From the NCBI GenBank assembly GCA_900104565.1, contig LT629952.1:558001-622000 (forward strand): DNA of 64,000 nucleotides, in the 5' to 3' direction. The translations under genes and the position numbers were made by a program. The stretch comes from Ruminococcaceae bacterium Marseille-P2935. GTDB lineage: Bacteria; Bacillota; Clostridia; Oscillospirales; Ruminococcaceae. The notes below the pieces were generated by a model. The model did no database searches, had not been told where the DNA came from, and saw only the letters and a list, made by a program, of their open reading frames with translations. Positions 1-7,655 of this stretch are shown piece by piece; positions within the stretch are counted from its first letter, which is position 1; every line of letters starts with the position of its first letter.

Positions 1-508
1 ATTTTTCATATCCGAAAGGTGCAACAGACCCAATAAAGGCGCCATGTATCCTCTTGGTATCCAGCGCCGAGCGAACTTTTTTCGAAATATCCCGCGCATA
101 CATGTCGTTAATAACTGCCCGAAACGGGGTCATTTCATCCATTTCTCCCCTGCTTTGCTCTCCTGTATCAATACCGTCATTCACCGCAATAAACCGTACC
201 TGATGAAGAGGGAAAAAGCGCTCCATATAATATCCGGTTTCTATGTAGTCCCTTCCCAATCGTGACATATCCTTTGTAACGACAGTATCGATCAATCCAT
301 CCTTAATGTCAGCAATCATTTTTTGAAAAGCCGGACGCTGGAAGTTGGTACCGCTATAGCCGTCATCACAATAGATAATGCCTTCTCCCCAGCCTTTTTT
401 GGAAATAAAGTCCTCCAGATAACAGCGCTGATTTTGAATGCTCTGGGAATCTCCTTCCTTTTCCTGATCCTCTCTAGACAGCCTGAGATATAATGCAGCT
501 TTCAACAA
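1..508 (-). CDS. Large serine recombinase, N-terminal part (gene runs off the left edge)
   Basis: Site-specific DNA recombinase of the large serine family (SpoIVCA/TnpX-like); 169 residues are visible and the C-terminal DNA-binding part lies outside the window. The frame is open without a stop from the start to base 1. It shows the resolvase N-terminal fold: YLRLSRED with catalytic Ser10/11, the DGYSGTNFQRP segment, and KDMSRLGRDYIETG. No ATG is available. The likely start is one of two adjacent TTG codons (508 or 505), with AAAAGGGG just upstream; a GTG at 532 is possible. The upstream 42-aa ORF overlaps it by a few bases. Both follow a truncated dpaA on the same strand, as expected if this is the excisionase of an element interrupting dpaA. 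The family call is firm; the role is inferred. Confidence 0.88.
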   Translation of the reverse strand, partial: MLKAALYLRLSREDQEKEGDSQSIQNQRCYLEDFISKKGWGEGIIYCDDGYSGTNFQRPAFQKMIADIKDGLIDTVVTKDMSRLGRDYIETGYYMERFFPLHQVRFIAVNDGIDTGEQSRGEMDEMTPFRAVINDMYARDISKKVRSALDTKRIHGAFIGSVAPFGYEK

Positions 509-630
509 AAGGGGTTCAACCCCTTTTCGCACTGCTCACGAAGCAAAGTGAAGAATTCTTTGATTAGTACTTCCATCTGCGGGCCATCAGCGGCGTACTC
601 AACCTGGACATCGCTTTCGTCATATTTCAT
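502..630 (-). CDS. 42-aa leader ORF upstream of the recombinase
   Basis: Small ORF beginning MKYDESDVQVEYAADG and ending LNPFC. Its ribosome binding site, GGAGGTGA, is very strong and spaced correctly before ATG at 630. Its stop lies past the recombinase TTG start codons, so the two genes overlap and are probably translationally coupled. The truncated dpaA reading frame ends inside its ribosome binding site. The product is acidic and has no recognised domain. It may be an accessory (directionality or regulatory) protein or only a coupling leader; no function is assigned. Confidence 0.6.
   Translation of the reverse strand: MKYDESDVQVEYAADGPQMEVLIKEFFTLLREQCEKGLNPFC
507..527 (-). promoter_or_regulatory. 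Perfect palindrome at the recombinase translation start
   Basis: The 21-base sequence has arms AAAAGGGG and CCCCTTTT around TTGAA. On the transcript it would fold into an 8-bp hairpin holding the purine-rich ribosome binding site of the recombinase in its 5' arm and running into the TTG start. Ribosomes finishing the 42-aa ORF would have to open it. The hairpin is seen; control of recombinase translation is inferred. Confidence 0.5.
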
Positions 631-635
631 AGAAA

Positions 636-1433
636 TCACCTCCGATCTATAATTATGAAGCTTTTACTATTTTTATCCCAAATCCCACCATCCCCGCCCG
701 GCTTGGAGGCAAGGTCAATCACCAGGCAGTCTTTTTTTAAACCCGAGAGCACCTTTTCATTCAGAATTACCGCTGGAACTGTATTTATTACCAAATCAAA
801 TGGTTTTTCACATGTCTCTATTTCTGACATATGTATTGCTTTACAGCCACTTATTTTAATCCATGCCAGGTCGCTGTACTTTCTGGCGGCAACTGTAATT
901 TTCACTCCTAAACCAGTCAATTGTTTCATTAATACCTTAGAAATTCTGCCATATCCTGTGATCAGGCACTCCAATCCAAATAATGTTGTTGGAAGCTCCT
1001 GCATAGCAATGGCTACTGTTCCCTCCCCGGTAGGAACTGCATTTAATACCGCTAATTCTTCCCGCTTTAGATAGTCGGTTATTTCAATTCCACGTTCAGC
1101 AGCCAATGCCGCAATAGGAGGATCAACCTTTCCTCCAAAAACCTGTGCCTTTGGGTTAATATTGGTAAAACAACGTTTTAATGAAAACTTTTGATCAGAA
1201 AAAAGTGCGTTTACCGTTTCTCCATCTACTGTTATCGGCAAAGGCAAAATAATGACATCATTAGCCTCCAGTGCTTCTTCAATTTGTTTTACCTGGCATA
1301 CCAAATCAGATAATTCCACGTCTTTATCAAACAAAAAACCGGATACGCAGTAACCTTCTTCCGCCAGTCTACCCGCAAGATGGGCCTGACGCAGGTCACC
1401 GCCTATCACCAAAAACTTTTTATTCTGTTTCAT
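636..1433 (-). pseudogene. dpaA: Dipicolinate synthase subunit A, 3' end interrupted (likely by an excisable element)
   Basis: DpaA (SpoVFA) with DpaB converts the lysine-pathway intermediate dihydrodipicolinate to dipicolinic acid, the spore-core solute, in the mother cell. The first ~250 residues look intact: N-terminal FLVIGGDLRQ nucleotide-binding start, LPLPITVDG, and the second Rossmann GYGRISKVL. The protein ends after DLASKPGGDGGIWDKNSK plus ten residues, 265 in all. The family normally continues past ASKPGG for about 35 residues including an SLPG-type segment. Sequence from about base 698 down to 636 therefore looks foreign and leads straight into the 42-aa ORF and recombinase. Start is ATG 1433 behind GGGGG. 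dpaB is not in the window. It could be a dead gene or a gene restored by excision. Confidence 0.85.
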
Positions 1434-1438
1434 GAAAT

Positions 1439-1490
1439 AACCCCCATAGGATTTTTCTTCTACATCCTATGAGGGTTCTGTTCTTTTCGT
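1439..1490 (-). promoter_or_regulatory. dpaA leader: inverted repeat over the ribosome binding site, plus possible sigma-K promoter
   Basis: A near-perfect 14-bp inverted repeat (1439-1452 with 1464-1477, one mismatch) lies between spoVG and dpaA. On the dpaA strand the 3' arm contains the GGGGG ribosome binding site, with no U-run after it, so it looks more like translational blocking than termination. A possible mother-cell promoter (AC at 1490-1489, 17-base spacer, CATAGGATG at 1471-1463) overlaps the 5' arm. Transcripts from it would start inside the repeat and lack the blocking arm. The -10 matches CATAnnnTA at all but its last base. The promoter is a weak call. Confidence 0.4.
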
Positions 1491-1802
1491 TCATTCTTGG
1501 CAAGACAATTCCGGCGGCAATTCCGACTCGGCAGACTCCGAATTCTGACGCAGATATTCGTGATATGCTTTCAGGATCCGCTCCTCTAATATTTTTCTGG
1601 CTTCTGGGGTAATTGGATGGGCAATATCGCGAAAAGTGCCGTTGTCATCTTTGCGGCTGGGCATTGCAACAAACAGCCTTTCCGGCCCTTCAATTACTTT
1701 GATGTCATGCACCGCCAGATCATTGTCAATCGTTACGGATACCAGCGCACGCAGCCTGGCATCCTGATAGGTCCGTCTAATTCGAATATCTGTAATGTTC
1801 AT
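1491..1802 (-). CDS. spoVG: SpoVG regulatory protein
   Basis: Small nucleic-acid-binding regulator of sporulation, division and envelope genes, 103 residues, typical for the family. The family pattern is clear: MNITDIRIRR start, LRALVSVTIDN, FVAMPSRK, FRDIAHPI, and a C-terminal acidic tail. ATG at 1802 follows a good site, GAAGGAGG. It is transcribed away from murC and toward dpaA. The neighbouring inverted repeat suggests that read-through into dpaA is controlled. Confidence 0.95.
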   Translation of the reverse strand: MNITDIRIRRTYQDARLRALVSVTIDNDLAVHDIKVIEGPERLFVAMPSRKDDNGTFRDIAHPITPEARKILEERILKAYHEYLRQNSESAESELPPELSCQE

Positions 1803-1963
1803 TTCGTACTGCCTCCTTCGGTCACCTATATTCTTTCACCTGGTTTGAGGTTTATTCAGTTTTGCTGAGAATAAAGAAAATATTTTAAAAAGCTGTTTAT
1901 TTTAGCGGCCTGATGCAATATAATAGAATGTGGTAATTCTACCCGTTAGGAGTGTCTGATTTT

Positions 1964-3340
1964 ATGATAGCATTTACCGAAGAATTATTAAAAGATAAAA
2001 ATCATATTCATTTTATCGGTGTGGGCGGTTCGGGAATGTTTCCAATCGTCCAAATTTTACTGTCCAAGGGCTATACCATTTCTGGTTCTGATAATAATCC
2101 TGGAGATACCCTGGAGCAGGAAAAGAAAATGGGTGTTACTGTTTATATGGGGCATTCTGCCGAAAACCTGGATGGCGCGGAGCTGGTTGTTTACTCTGCT
2201 GCAATTATGAAGGATAACCCGGAGCTGGTTGCCGCAAGGGAATATGGAATACCGACAATAGAACGTTCGGTTATGCTAGGTATCCTTTCCCGGCATTTTA
2301 ATAATTGTGTCTGTGTTTCAGGTACCCACGGCAAAACCACCACTACTGCTATGCTTACCCAGGTTCTTTTGGGGGCAGGGTTGGACCCCACCGCAGTGAT
2401 TGGAGGGAAGCTACCCAAAATTGGCGGAAGCGGCAGAGCTGGTGATTCTGACATTATGGTGTGTGAGGCCTGTGAATTTGTTGACACCTTTTTAAAGCTC
2501 TCCCCCGATATTTCTATCATTTTAAATATTGACGCTGACCACCTGGACTACTTTGGCACCCTTGAAAATATTATTCAATCATTTCATCGCTTTGCCTGCC
2601 TGACTTCTCGAACAGTTTTGGTCAATGGTGATGATAAAAATTCGATGAAGGCTGTTGAAAATTGCGGTAAGGAAATTATTACATTCGGCCGCAACGAAAC
2701 CAATGACTACTACCCTCAAAATATAGTATCCAAAGGCGGAGTGAAAAGCGGATACGACTTAATGTACAAAGGGGAAAAGCTCACTCATGTTGAACTAAAT
2801 ATTCCCGGTAAACATAATATAATCAATTCGTTAGCTGCCGCTGCTGCTGCACTCCACCTTGGCGTAACGCCCGAACAGTTTGCGCAGCACCTTGCTGAAT
2901 TCCACGGTGCCGGTCGCCGCTTTGAAATTTTGGGCCACGTAAATGGTATTACCATAGCGGATGATTATGCACACCATCCCGCCGAGCTAAAAGTAACATT
3001 GGAAGCTGCAAAGGAGATGGACTTTAAACGTGTCTGGGCAGTTTTTCAGCCCTTTACCTACTCCCGTACCAAACTGCTGTTAAATGATTTTGCAACGGTG
3101 CTTCCAATCGCAGACCATGTTGTTATGTCAGAAATTATGGGATCGCGCGAAGTAAATACCTATGATATTTACACCAAAGACTTAGCCGAAAAGATACCGG
3201 GCTCTGTTTGGTTTAACACCTTTGAAGAAATTGCAGATTATGTTTTAAACCATGCACAGCCTGGAGACCTGGTTATTACATTGGGGTGCGGCGATATCTA
3301 TAAATGTGCAAAGCTGATGTTGAAAAAATCGGAAAACTAA
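1964..3340 (+). CDS. murC: UDP-N-acetylmuramate--L-alanine ligase
   Basis: Cytoplasmic ATP-dependent ligase adding L-Ala to UDP-MurNAc, first step of the peptidoglycan stem peptide. It contains the N-terminal Rossmann motif HFIGVGGSGM, the Mur ligase ATP loop GTHGKTTTTAM, the central DADHLDYF segment, and C-terminal DDYAHHPAE and FQPFTYSR motifs. ATG 1964 is preferred because AGGAG lies 11 bases upstream; an in-frame GTG at 1952 overlaps that site. The protein is 458 residues, normal for MurC. A TATAAT box at 1919-1924 may be the -10; the -35 is weak. A strong terminator follows the stop. Confidence 0.96.
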   Translation: MIAFTEELLKDKNHIHFIGVGGSGMFPIVQILLSKGYTISGSDNNPGDTLEQEKKMGVTVYMGHSAENLDGAELVVYSAAIMKDNPELVAAREYGIPTIERSVMLGILSRHFNNCVCVSGTHGKTTTTAMLTQVLLGAGLDPTAVIGGKLPKIGGSGRAGDSDIMVCEACEFVDTFLKLSPDISIILNIDADHLDYFGTLENIIQSFHRFACLTSRTVLVNGDDKNSMKAVENCGKEIITFGRNETNDYYPQNIVSKGGVKSGYDLMYKGEKLTHVELNIPGKHNIINSLAAAAAALHLGVTPEQFAQHLAEFHGAGRRFEILGHVNGITIADDYAHHPAELKVTLEAAKEMDFKRVWAVFQPFTYSRTKLLLNDFATVLPIADHVVMSEIMGSREVNTYDIYTKDLAEKIPGSVWFNTFEEIADYVLNHAQPGDLVITLGCGDIYKCAKLMLKKSEN

Positions 3341-3368
3341 AAAAGAGGCGGATTTCCGCCTCTTTTTT
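3341..3368 (+). terminator. Intrinsic terminator of murC
   Basis: A 12-bp GC-rich hairpin (AAAAGAGGCGGA with its complement) is followed directly by a T-run, starting at the base after the murC stop codon. Confidence 0.9.
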
Positions 3369-3429
3369 CACATAATACCCTGTTTTTTCATACATTATAA
3401 TAGATCTGAAATATGATCGGACACACGCG

Positions 3430-3458
3430 TTGCTAATCAGTTTTAAAGCTGATATAAT
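3430..3458 (+). promoter_or_regulatory. Sigma-A promoter of glmS
   Basis: TTGCTA at 3430-3435 and TATAAT at 3453-3458 are separated by exactly 17 bases. They lie 85 bases before the ribozyme cleavage site. Confidence 0.8.
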
Positions 3459-3540
3459 AAGTCATACAAAATAAAGGGAGGTGACGGTTAAATTATAATT
3501 TTGAGATTGCTGGAGGTGATACAAAACAGTAAAACATGTA

Positions 3541-3682
3541 AAGCGCCAGTACCGTATTTGATACGGTTGACGAGGTGGGAGGAGTATCGAAAATTCGGCG
3601 GGTGCCTCCCCGTTTCCCCAAGCGTTAGAAGCTGCACAAAGCCACAGGTAACTGTGTAACAAAAGCAGCTTTTGGGGGCAAA
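3541..3682 (+). ncRNA. glmS ribozyme (glucosamine-6-phosphate-activated self-cleaving riboswitch)
   Basis: Conserved ribozyme blocks occur in order upstream of glmS: AAGCGCC with predicted cleavage between 3542 and 3543, GTTGACGAGG near 3566, GGAGTATCGAAAATTCGGCGGG near 3580-3601, TGCCTCCCC, and the downstream ACAGGTAACTGTGT hairpin near 3645-3658. GlcN6P acts as the cofactor for cleavage, and loss of the 5' end destabilises the glmS mRNA. The core matches the family closely. The 3' limit is approximate. Confidence 0.93.
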
Positions 3683-3707
3683 ATATGAATTTAATGGAGA
3701 TTATTAT

Positions 3708-5528
3708 ATGTGTGGAATTATTGGATATATCGGTTACCAAAATGCAGCCGATATTTTACTGGCAGGTTTAAGCAACCTGGAATATCGCGGTTATGATTCC
3801 GCTGGTATTTCTGTCATGACCAATGGGTGTATTCAGACCATAAAATCAAAAGGAAGACTAAAATGTTTGGCCGATAAGATTGAGTCTTATGGTAAACCCC
3901 AAGGTGCCTGTGGTATCGGCCACACCCGATGGGCAACCCATGGCGAGCCGTCCGACATAAACTCTCATCCGCACTATACTGACAATGTAAGCATTGTACA
4001 TAACGGGATTATTGAAAATTATTTAGAACTGCGAAAAGAATTATCTGAAAAGGGATACACCTTTACAACGCAAACCGATACGGAGTCTGTGGCAAAATTG
4101 TTGGATTGCTTATATAATGGTGACCCGGTACAAACGCTTGCTTCCGCAATTCAAAAAATTGACGGCTCCTATGCATTGGGGGTATTGTTTAAAGACCACC
4201 CAGATACGATCTATGCAATCCGAAAGGATAGCCCCCTATTAATTGCCCTTGGAGAAAACGAAAACTTTATCGCCTCTGATATGCCGGCTGTCCTGCAGTA
4301 TACCAAGCGATACATTTTATTGGAGCAAAACGAGATTGCTGTGGTAAAACAAAGCAGCGTTTCGGTCTTTACCAGTGAAGGGGTGCCTGTTATCAAAGAG
4401 GTTCATACCGCTAACTGGGACATTTCAAAAGCACAAAAGGATGGTTTTGACACCTTTATGCTGAAGGAAATTTTTGAACAACCCCGCGCTCTTCATGATA
4501 CGATTTCTCCTAGAATCAAAACGGGAATTCCCACTTTTGAAAATGACGGCATTCCAGCAGATTATTTTTCTAAATTTAACCGAATTAAAATTGTTGCTTG
4601 CGGCACTGCAATGCATGCTGGCATGATTGGAAAGAATATTATTGAGCAGTTGGCCCGAATTCCGGTGGAAGTAGATTTAGCGTCTGAATTCCGCTACCGC
4701 AACCCTATATTATATCCAGATGATCTGGTAATCGTAATTTCTCAGTCTGGAGAAACAGCAGACAGTCTTGCCGCCCTGCGATTGGCAAAATCCCAAGGAA
4801 TTGCTACTTTGGGGGTAGTCAATGTAACTGGTTCCTCTATTTCCCGGGAAACAGACCACTGTATTTACACCTATGCCGGGCCCGAAATTGCTGTTGCCAG
4901 TACAAAAGCCTATTCGGTTCAAATGGCAGTCATGTATCTGCTTGCAATTCATCTGGCATTTATAAAACAGACTGTAACCGCAGTTCAGGCAAAAAATCTT
5001 ACCTCTTCCCTGGTTACCGCTGCCCAATTAACCCGTCAAATGCTTACTTTGGATGAGGCTATGGAGGAGCGTGCCAAAGATTATGTCAACGCCCACAGTC
5101 TGTTTTTTATTGGCCGTGGGTTGGATTACTGCATGTCACTGGAGGGCTCGTTAAAATTAAAAGAGATCTCTTATATTCACTGCGAGGCCTATGCTGCCGG
5201 TGAACTGAAGCATGGTACTATTTCGCTGATTACAGAGCTGACACCAGTTGTGGCGTTAGCTACCCAGGAAGCGCTTATTGCAAAAATGATCAGCAATATT
5301 AAAGAGGTGCATGCGCGCGGCGGTTCTGTCTTTATGCTGGCAAAGGACGGTATGCCAGTAGACACCAGCTGCTGTGACCATGTGGCTACAATTCCCCCAG
5401 TAGAGGATTTGTTTACACCGATTTTAACGGTAATCCCTCTTCAGTTACTTGCTTATCATACGTCACTGCTAAAAGGCTGTGATGTAGATAAACCCCGCAA
5501 CCTTGCAAAATCAGTGACTGTGGAATAA
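3708..5528 (+). CDS. glmS: Glutamine--fructose-6-phosphate aminotransferase (isomerizing)
   Basis: Makes glucosamine-6-phosphate from fructose-6-phosphate and glutamine, feeding UDP-GlcNAc and the cell wall. The N-terminal glutamine amidotransferase domain starts MCGIIGYIG, and Cys2 becomes the nucleophile after Met removal. This fixes the start at ATG 3708, not the longer in-frame start at 3672. GHTRWATHG follows, then two SIS domains (SQSGETADSLAAL; LFFIGRGLDY) and the terminal PRNLAKSVTVE signature. 606 residues, normal length. Expression is controlled by the ribozyme in its leader. Confidence 0.97.
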   Translation: MCGIIGYIGYQNAADILLAGLSNLEYRGYDSAGISVMTNGCIQTIKSKGRLKCLADKIESYGKPQGACGIGHTRWATHGEPSDINSHPHYTDNVSIVHNGIIENYLELRKELSEKGYTFTTQTDTESVAKLLDCLYNGDPVQTLASAIQKIDGSYALGVLFKDHPDTIYAIRKDSPLLIALGENENFIASDMPAVLQYTKRYILLEQNEIAVVKQSSVSVFTSEGVPVIKEVHTANWDISKAQKDGFDTFMLKEIFEQPRALHDTISPRIKTGIPTFENDGIPADYFSKFNRIKIVACGTAMHAGMIGKNIIEQLARIPVEVDLASEFRYRNPILYPDDLVIVISQSGETADSLAALRLAKSQGIATLGVVNVTGSSISRETDHCIYTYAGPEIAVASTKAYSVQMAVMYLLAIHLAFIKQTVTAVQAKNLTSSLVTAAQLTRQMLTLDEAMEERAKDYVNAHSLFFIGRGLDYCMSLEGSLKLKEISYIHCEAYAAGELKHGTISLITELTPVVALATQEALIAKMISNIKEVHARGGSVFMLAKDGMPVDTSCCDHVATIPPVEDLFTPILTVIPLQLLAYHTSLLKGCDVDKPRNLAKSVTVE

Positions 5529-5571
5529 ATAGTTTTATAAGCCCACCTTTTAAAAACTTATTTTTTAAACT

Positions 5572-5614
5572 AAGGCTCCTATAACACCCTTTAGGTATTA
5601 TAGGAGCCTTTTAT
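5572..5614. terminator. Bidirectional terminator between glmS and the isomerase operon
   Basis: A 13-bp inverted repeat (AAGGCTCCTATAA and its complement, 5572-5584 with 5598-5610) is followed by T-rich sequence on the plus strand and sits at the stop codon of the convergent gene. It can serve both transcripts. Confidence 0.82.
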
Positions 5615-6914
5615 TGTATTGTTCAAGGATGTCCCCATGTTGGTCAAACAGAAAGTCAAACGGTCCCTCAATATACTTTACATCGGGATGATCTTTGATT
5701 TGTTCATAAAGTGCCTGCGAAACTTCGATTTTATCCATACACAAGGTATTTTTTATTCTGGCAAGCTTTATGTCTTTACACTCTATACCGTTGCATGTGT
5801 GTATTGCCAATTTTATGGCATCCAAGTCGCTGTTCATATAAATCGGAATACGGCCGCCATGGAGCTGCGTAGAGGTAATAATATTAGTCCAAAGTACATC
5901 CCAATCGATTGACCTTAAACAACGTGCGGTGGTTACGTCTGCAGCACCAATTCCGCAACCATTGTGATGGGTTTCATCAGTCAGCCCCCTAATAAAAAGC
6001 CTTTTTAGTTTTAAAATATCAGAAAACTCCTTACTGTCCGAGTTGCTTCGCCCAACAATATTGGGGTCGTACCCAAAGCCGCTTATGTTTTTACCAATTT
6101 CATCAATAATAAGTACATCCAGTTCCTTAAATTTAAATGTAGCAATTTTCCCCTTTGCTATGGCTAAAAGCTCCATATCTTTTTCAATGATATGCTCTTT
6201 TTTAATAACGTCAATCTTACAAACTTCATCGTAGGCATTTTGTATAATTCCAACACCAAATACAACGGGGGCAACCTGCAAAAACTGCTTTGCAGCTTTG
6301 GGGATTATTTCCGCAAATCTTTCATAACCTAAACTATGAAAAGCTGTTGCCCCTTTATGTTTTGCAAGACCAATGGCAATCATTTTACATAAACCGCTTT
6401 CTACGGTACCGCGAAAATCAGTATGCGGCTTTACTTTATTCAGCAGTACAATTCCGTCTGCATAAAAAGCATTTTTATCACAAAATAAGGGAATCCCTTC
6501 TATTGCACCATACTGTACAACTTCCATAGAGGATATAATCGGGGCACCTACATTTTCCTCCGTAATGCCATATCCTTTTAGAAGTTCCCTCTGCCCCTCT
6601 GCCGTTGCACCGCCATGGCTACCCATTGCCGGAACAATAAAAGGATGCGCACCCCAAGAGGCCAGCATTTCACAAAGGGTTTTCAAAATACAATCGATAT
6701 GGGGTATGCCCCTGCTGGAAGCAGTTATTGCTATTTTTTTGTTACAGAACCAGTCTTTATTTTGAATATTTTCTTCTAGCTGAGCCTGAACATGCGCCCT
6801 TATGTCCCATATCTTTTGCTTGTCATATTTTTGAAGGATTCTGTACATTTTAGGCAGACGTACCTGATCCAGTCCCTGAACTACTACACCAGAGTCAGGA
6901 AAATTTATAAACAT
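5598..6914 (-). CDS. LarA-like nickel-pincer cofactor-dependent isomerase
   Basis: Family of lactate racemase LarA and its relatives, which racemise or epimerise 2-hydroxy acids using a nickel-pincer nucleotide. Visible: MGSHGGATAEGQ near residue 95-107, then KPHTDFRG, GLCKMIAIG and AKHKGA, which supply His/Lys residues matching the LarA cofactor and catalytic positions (alignment by eye). 438 residues, similar to LarA-like proteins. ATG 6914 follows GGGAGGAG. It is the last gene of the 15.5-5.6 kb catabolic block, so a role in epimerising the imported sugar acid is inferred. The substrate is unknown and the enzyme should not be called lactate racemase. The cofactor genes larB, larC and larE are not in the window. 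Confidence 0.75.
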   Translation of the reverse strand: MFINFPDSGVVVQGLDQVRLPKMYRILQKYDKQKIWDIRAHVQAQLEENIQNKDWFCNKKIAITASSRGIPHIDCILKTLCEMLASWGAHPFIVPAMGSHGGATAEGQRELLKGYGITEENVGAPIISSMEVVQYGAIEGIPLFCDKNAFYADGIVLLNKVKPHTDFRGTVESGLCKMIAIGLAKHKGATAFHSLGYERFAEIIPKAAKQFLQVAPVVFGVGIIQNAYDEVCKIDVIKKEHIIEKDMELLAIAKGKIATFKFKELDVLIIDEIGKNISGFGYDPNIVGRSNSDSKEFSDILKLKRLFIRGLTDETHHNGCGIGAADVTTARCLRSIDWDVLWTNIITSTQLHGGRIPIYMNSDLDAIKLAIHTCNGIECKDIKLARIKNTLCMDKIEVSQALYEQIKDHPDVKYIEGPFDFLFDQHGDILEQYNKRLL

Positions 6915-6932
6915 TATACTCCTCCCTGCTTT

Positions 6933-7643
6933 TTAGCCCCCCAAATATGCTTTTTTAATATCATCATCTTCTATCAGCACTGAGGCATCACCCTGCTGCT
7001 TAACTATCCCGAGTTCCAGCACATATGCTCTGCTGCTTGACTCAAGCGCCATATAAGCGTTTTGTTCAACCAGCATAATTGGAATATTTTTTTTGCTGTT
7101 GATATCTAAAATAATTTTAAAAATATCTTCTACAATAATGGGCGCCAACCCCAGCGAGGGTTCGTCCAGCATCAACAGTTTCGGATCGGCCATCAGGCCC
7201 CTGGCTATTGCAAGCATTTGCTGTTCGCCGCCTGAAAGCGATCCCCCAAGCTGATCCATTCGTTCTTTTAACTTTGGAAAAAACTCATATTGTTCTTCAA
7301 TTTTGTCTTCAATTTCTTTTTTTGAGTATTTTTTTGAATATGTACCCATAAACAGGTTTTCATATACAGTCAGGCTTGGAAAAATCCTTCTGCCTTCGGG
7401 AACATAAATAATCCCTTGCTTCACTACATCATGGGCGGCAAGCTTTGTGATGTTTTCCCCTTTAAAGGTTATGCTTCCGGCAGTTGGATGAACTAATCCC
7501 ATAATCGATTTCATAAGGGTGGTTTTCCCGGCTCCGTTTGCACCAATCACTGAAACTATCTCTTTTTCCCCTACACAAACCGACACATTGGTCAGCGCCT
7601 GAGCTTTGCCATAAAATATATCGACGTTATTGATCTCAAGCAT
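6933..7643 (-). CDS. livF: Branched-chain/polar amino acid-type ABC transporter, ATP-binding protein LivF-like
   Basis: Second ATPase of a LIV-type (HAAT family) importer. Walker A GANGAGKTTL, signature LSGGEQQ and Walker B LLMLDEPSLGL are present; 236 residues, typical for LivF. ATG 7643 follows AGGGGGAG. It is the last of the five importer genes. The family was named for leucine/isoleucine/valine uptake, but context here (DgoK-like kinase, aldolase, hydroxyacid dehydrogenase) argues for another substrate, probably a sugar acid. Confidence 0.9.
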   Translation of the reverse strand: MLEINNVDIFYGKAQALTNVSVCVGEKEIVSVIGANGAGKTTLMKSIMGLVHPTAGSITFKGENITKLAAHDVVKQGIIYVPEGRRIFPSLTVYENLFMGTYSKKYSKKEIEDKIEEQYEFFPKLKERMDQLGGSLSGGEQQMLAIARGLMADPKLLMLDEPSLGLAPIIVEDIFKIILDINSKKNIPIMLVEQNAYMALESSSRAYVLELGIVKQQGDASVLIEDDDIKKAYLGG

Positions 7644-7655
7644 TTTTACTCCCCC

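Noticed and set aside
3672-3707. Longer N-terminal start for GlmS
   Set aside because: GlmS requires Cys directly after the initiator Met; ATG 3708 gives that.
5598-6914. Calling the gene lactate racemase
   Set aside because: Only the LarA-like core is visible; operon context points to a different 2-hydroxy acid.
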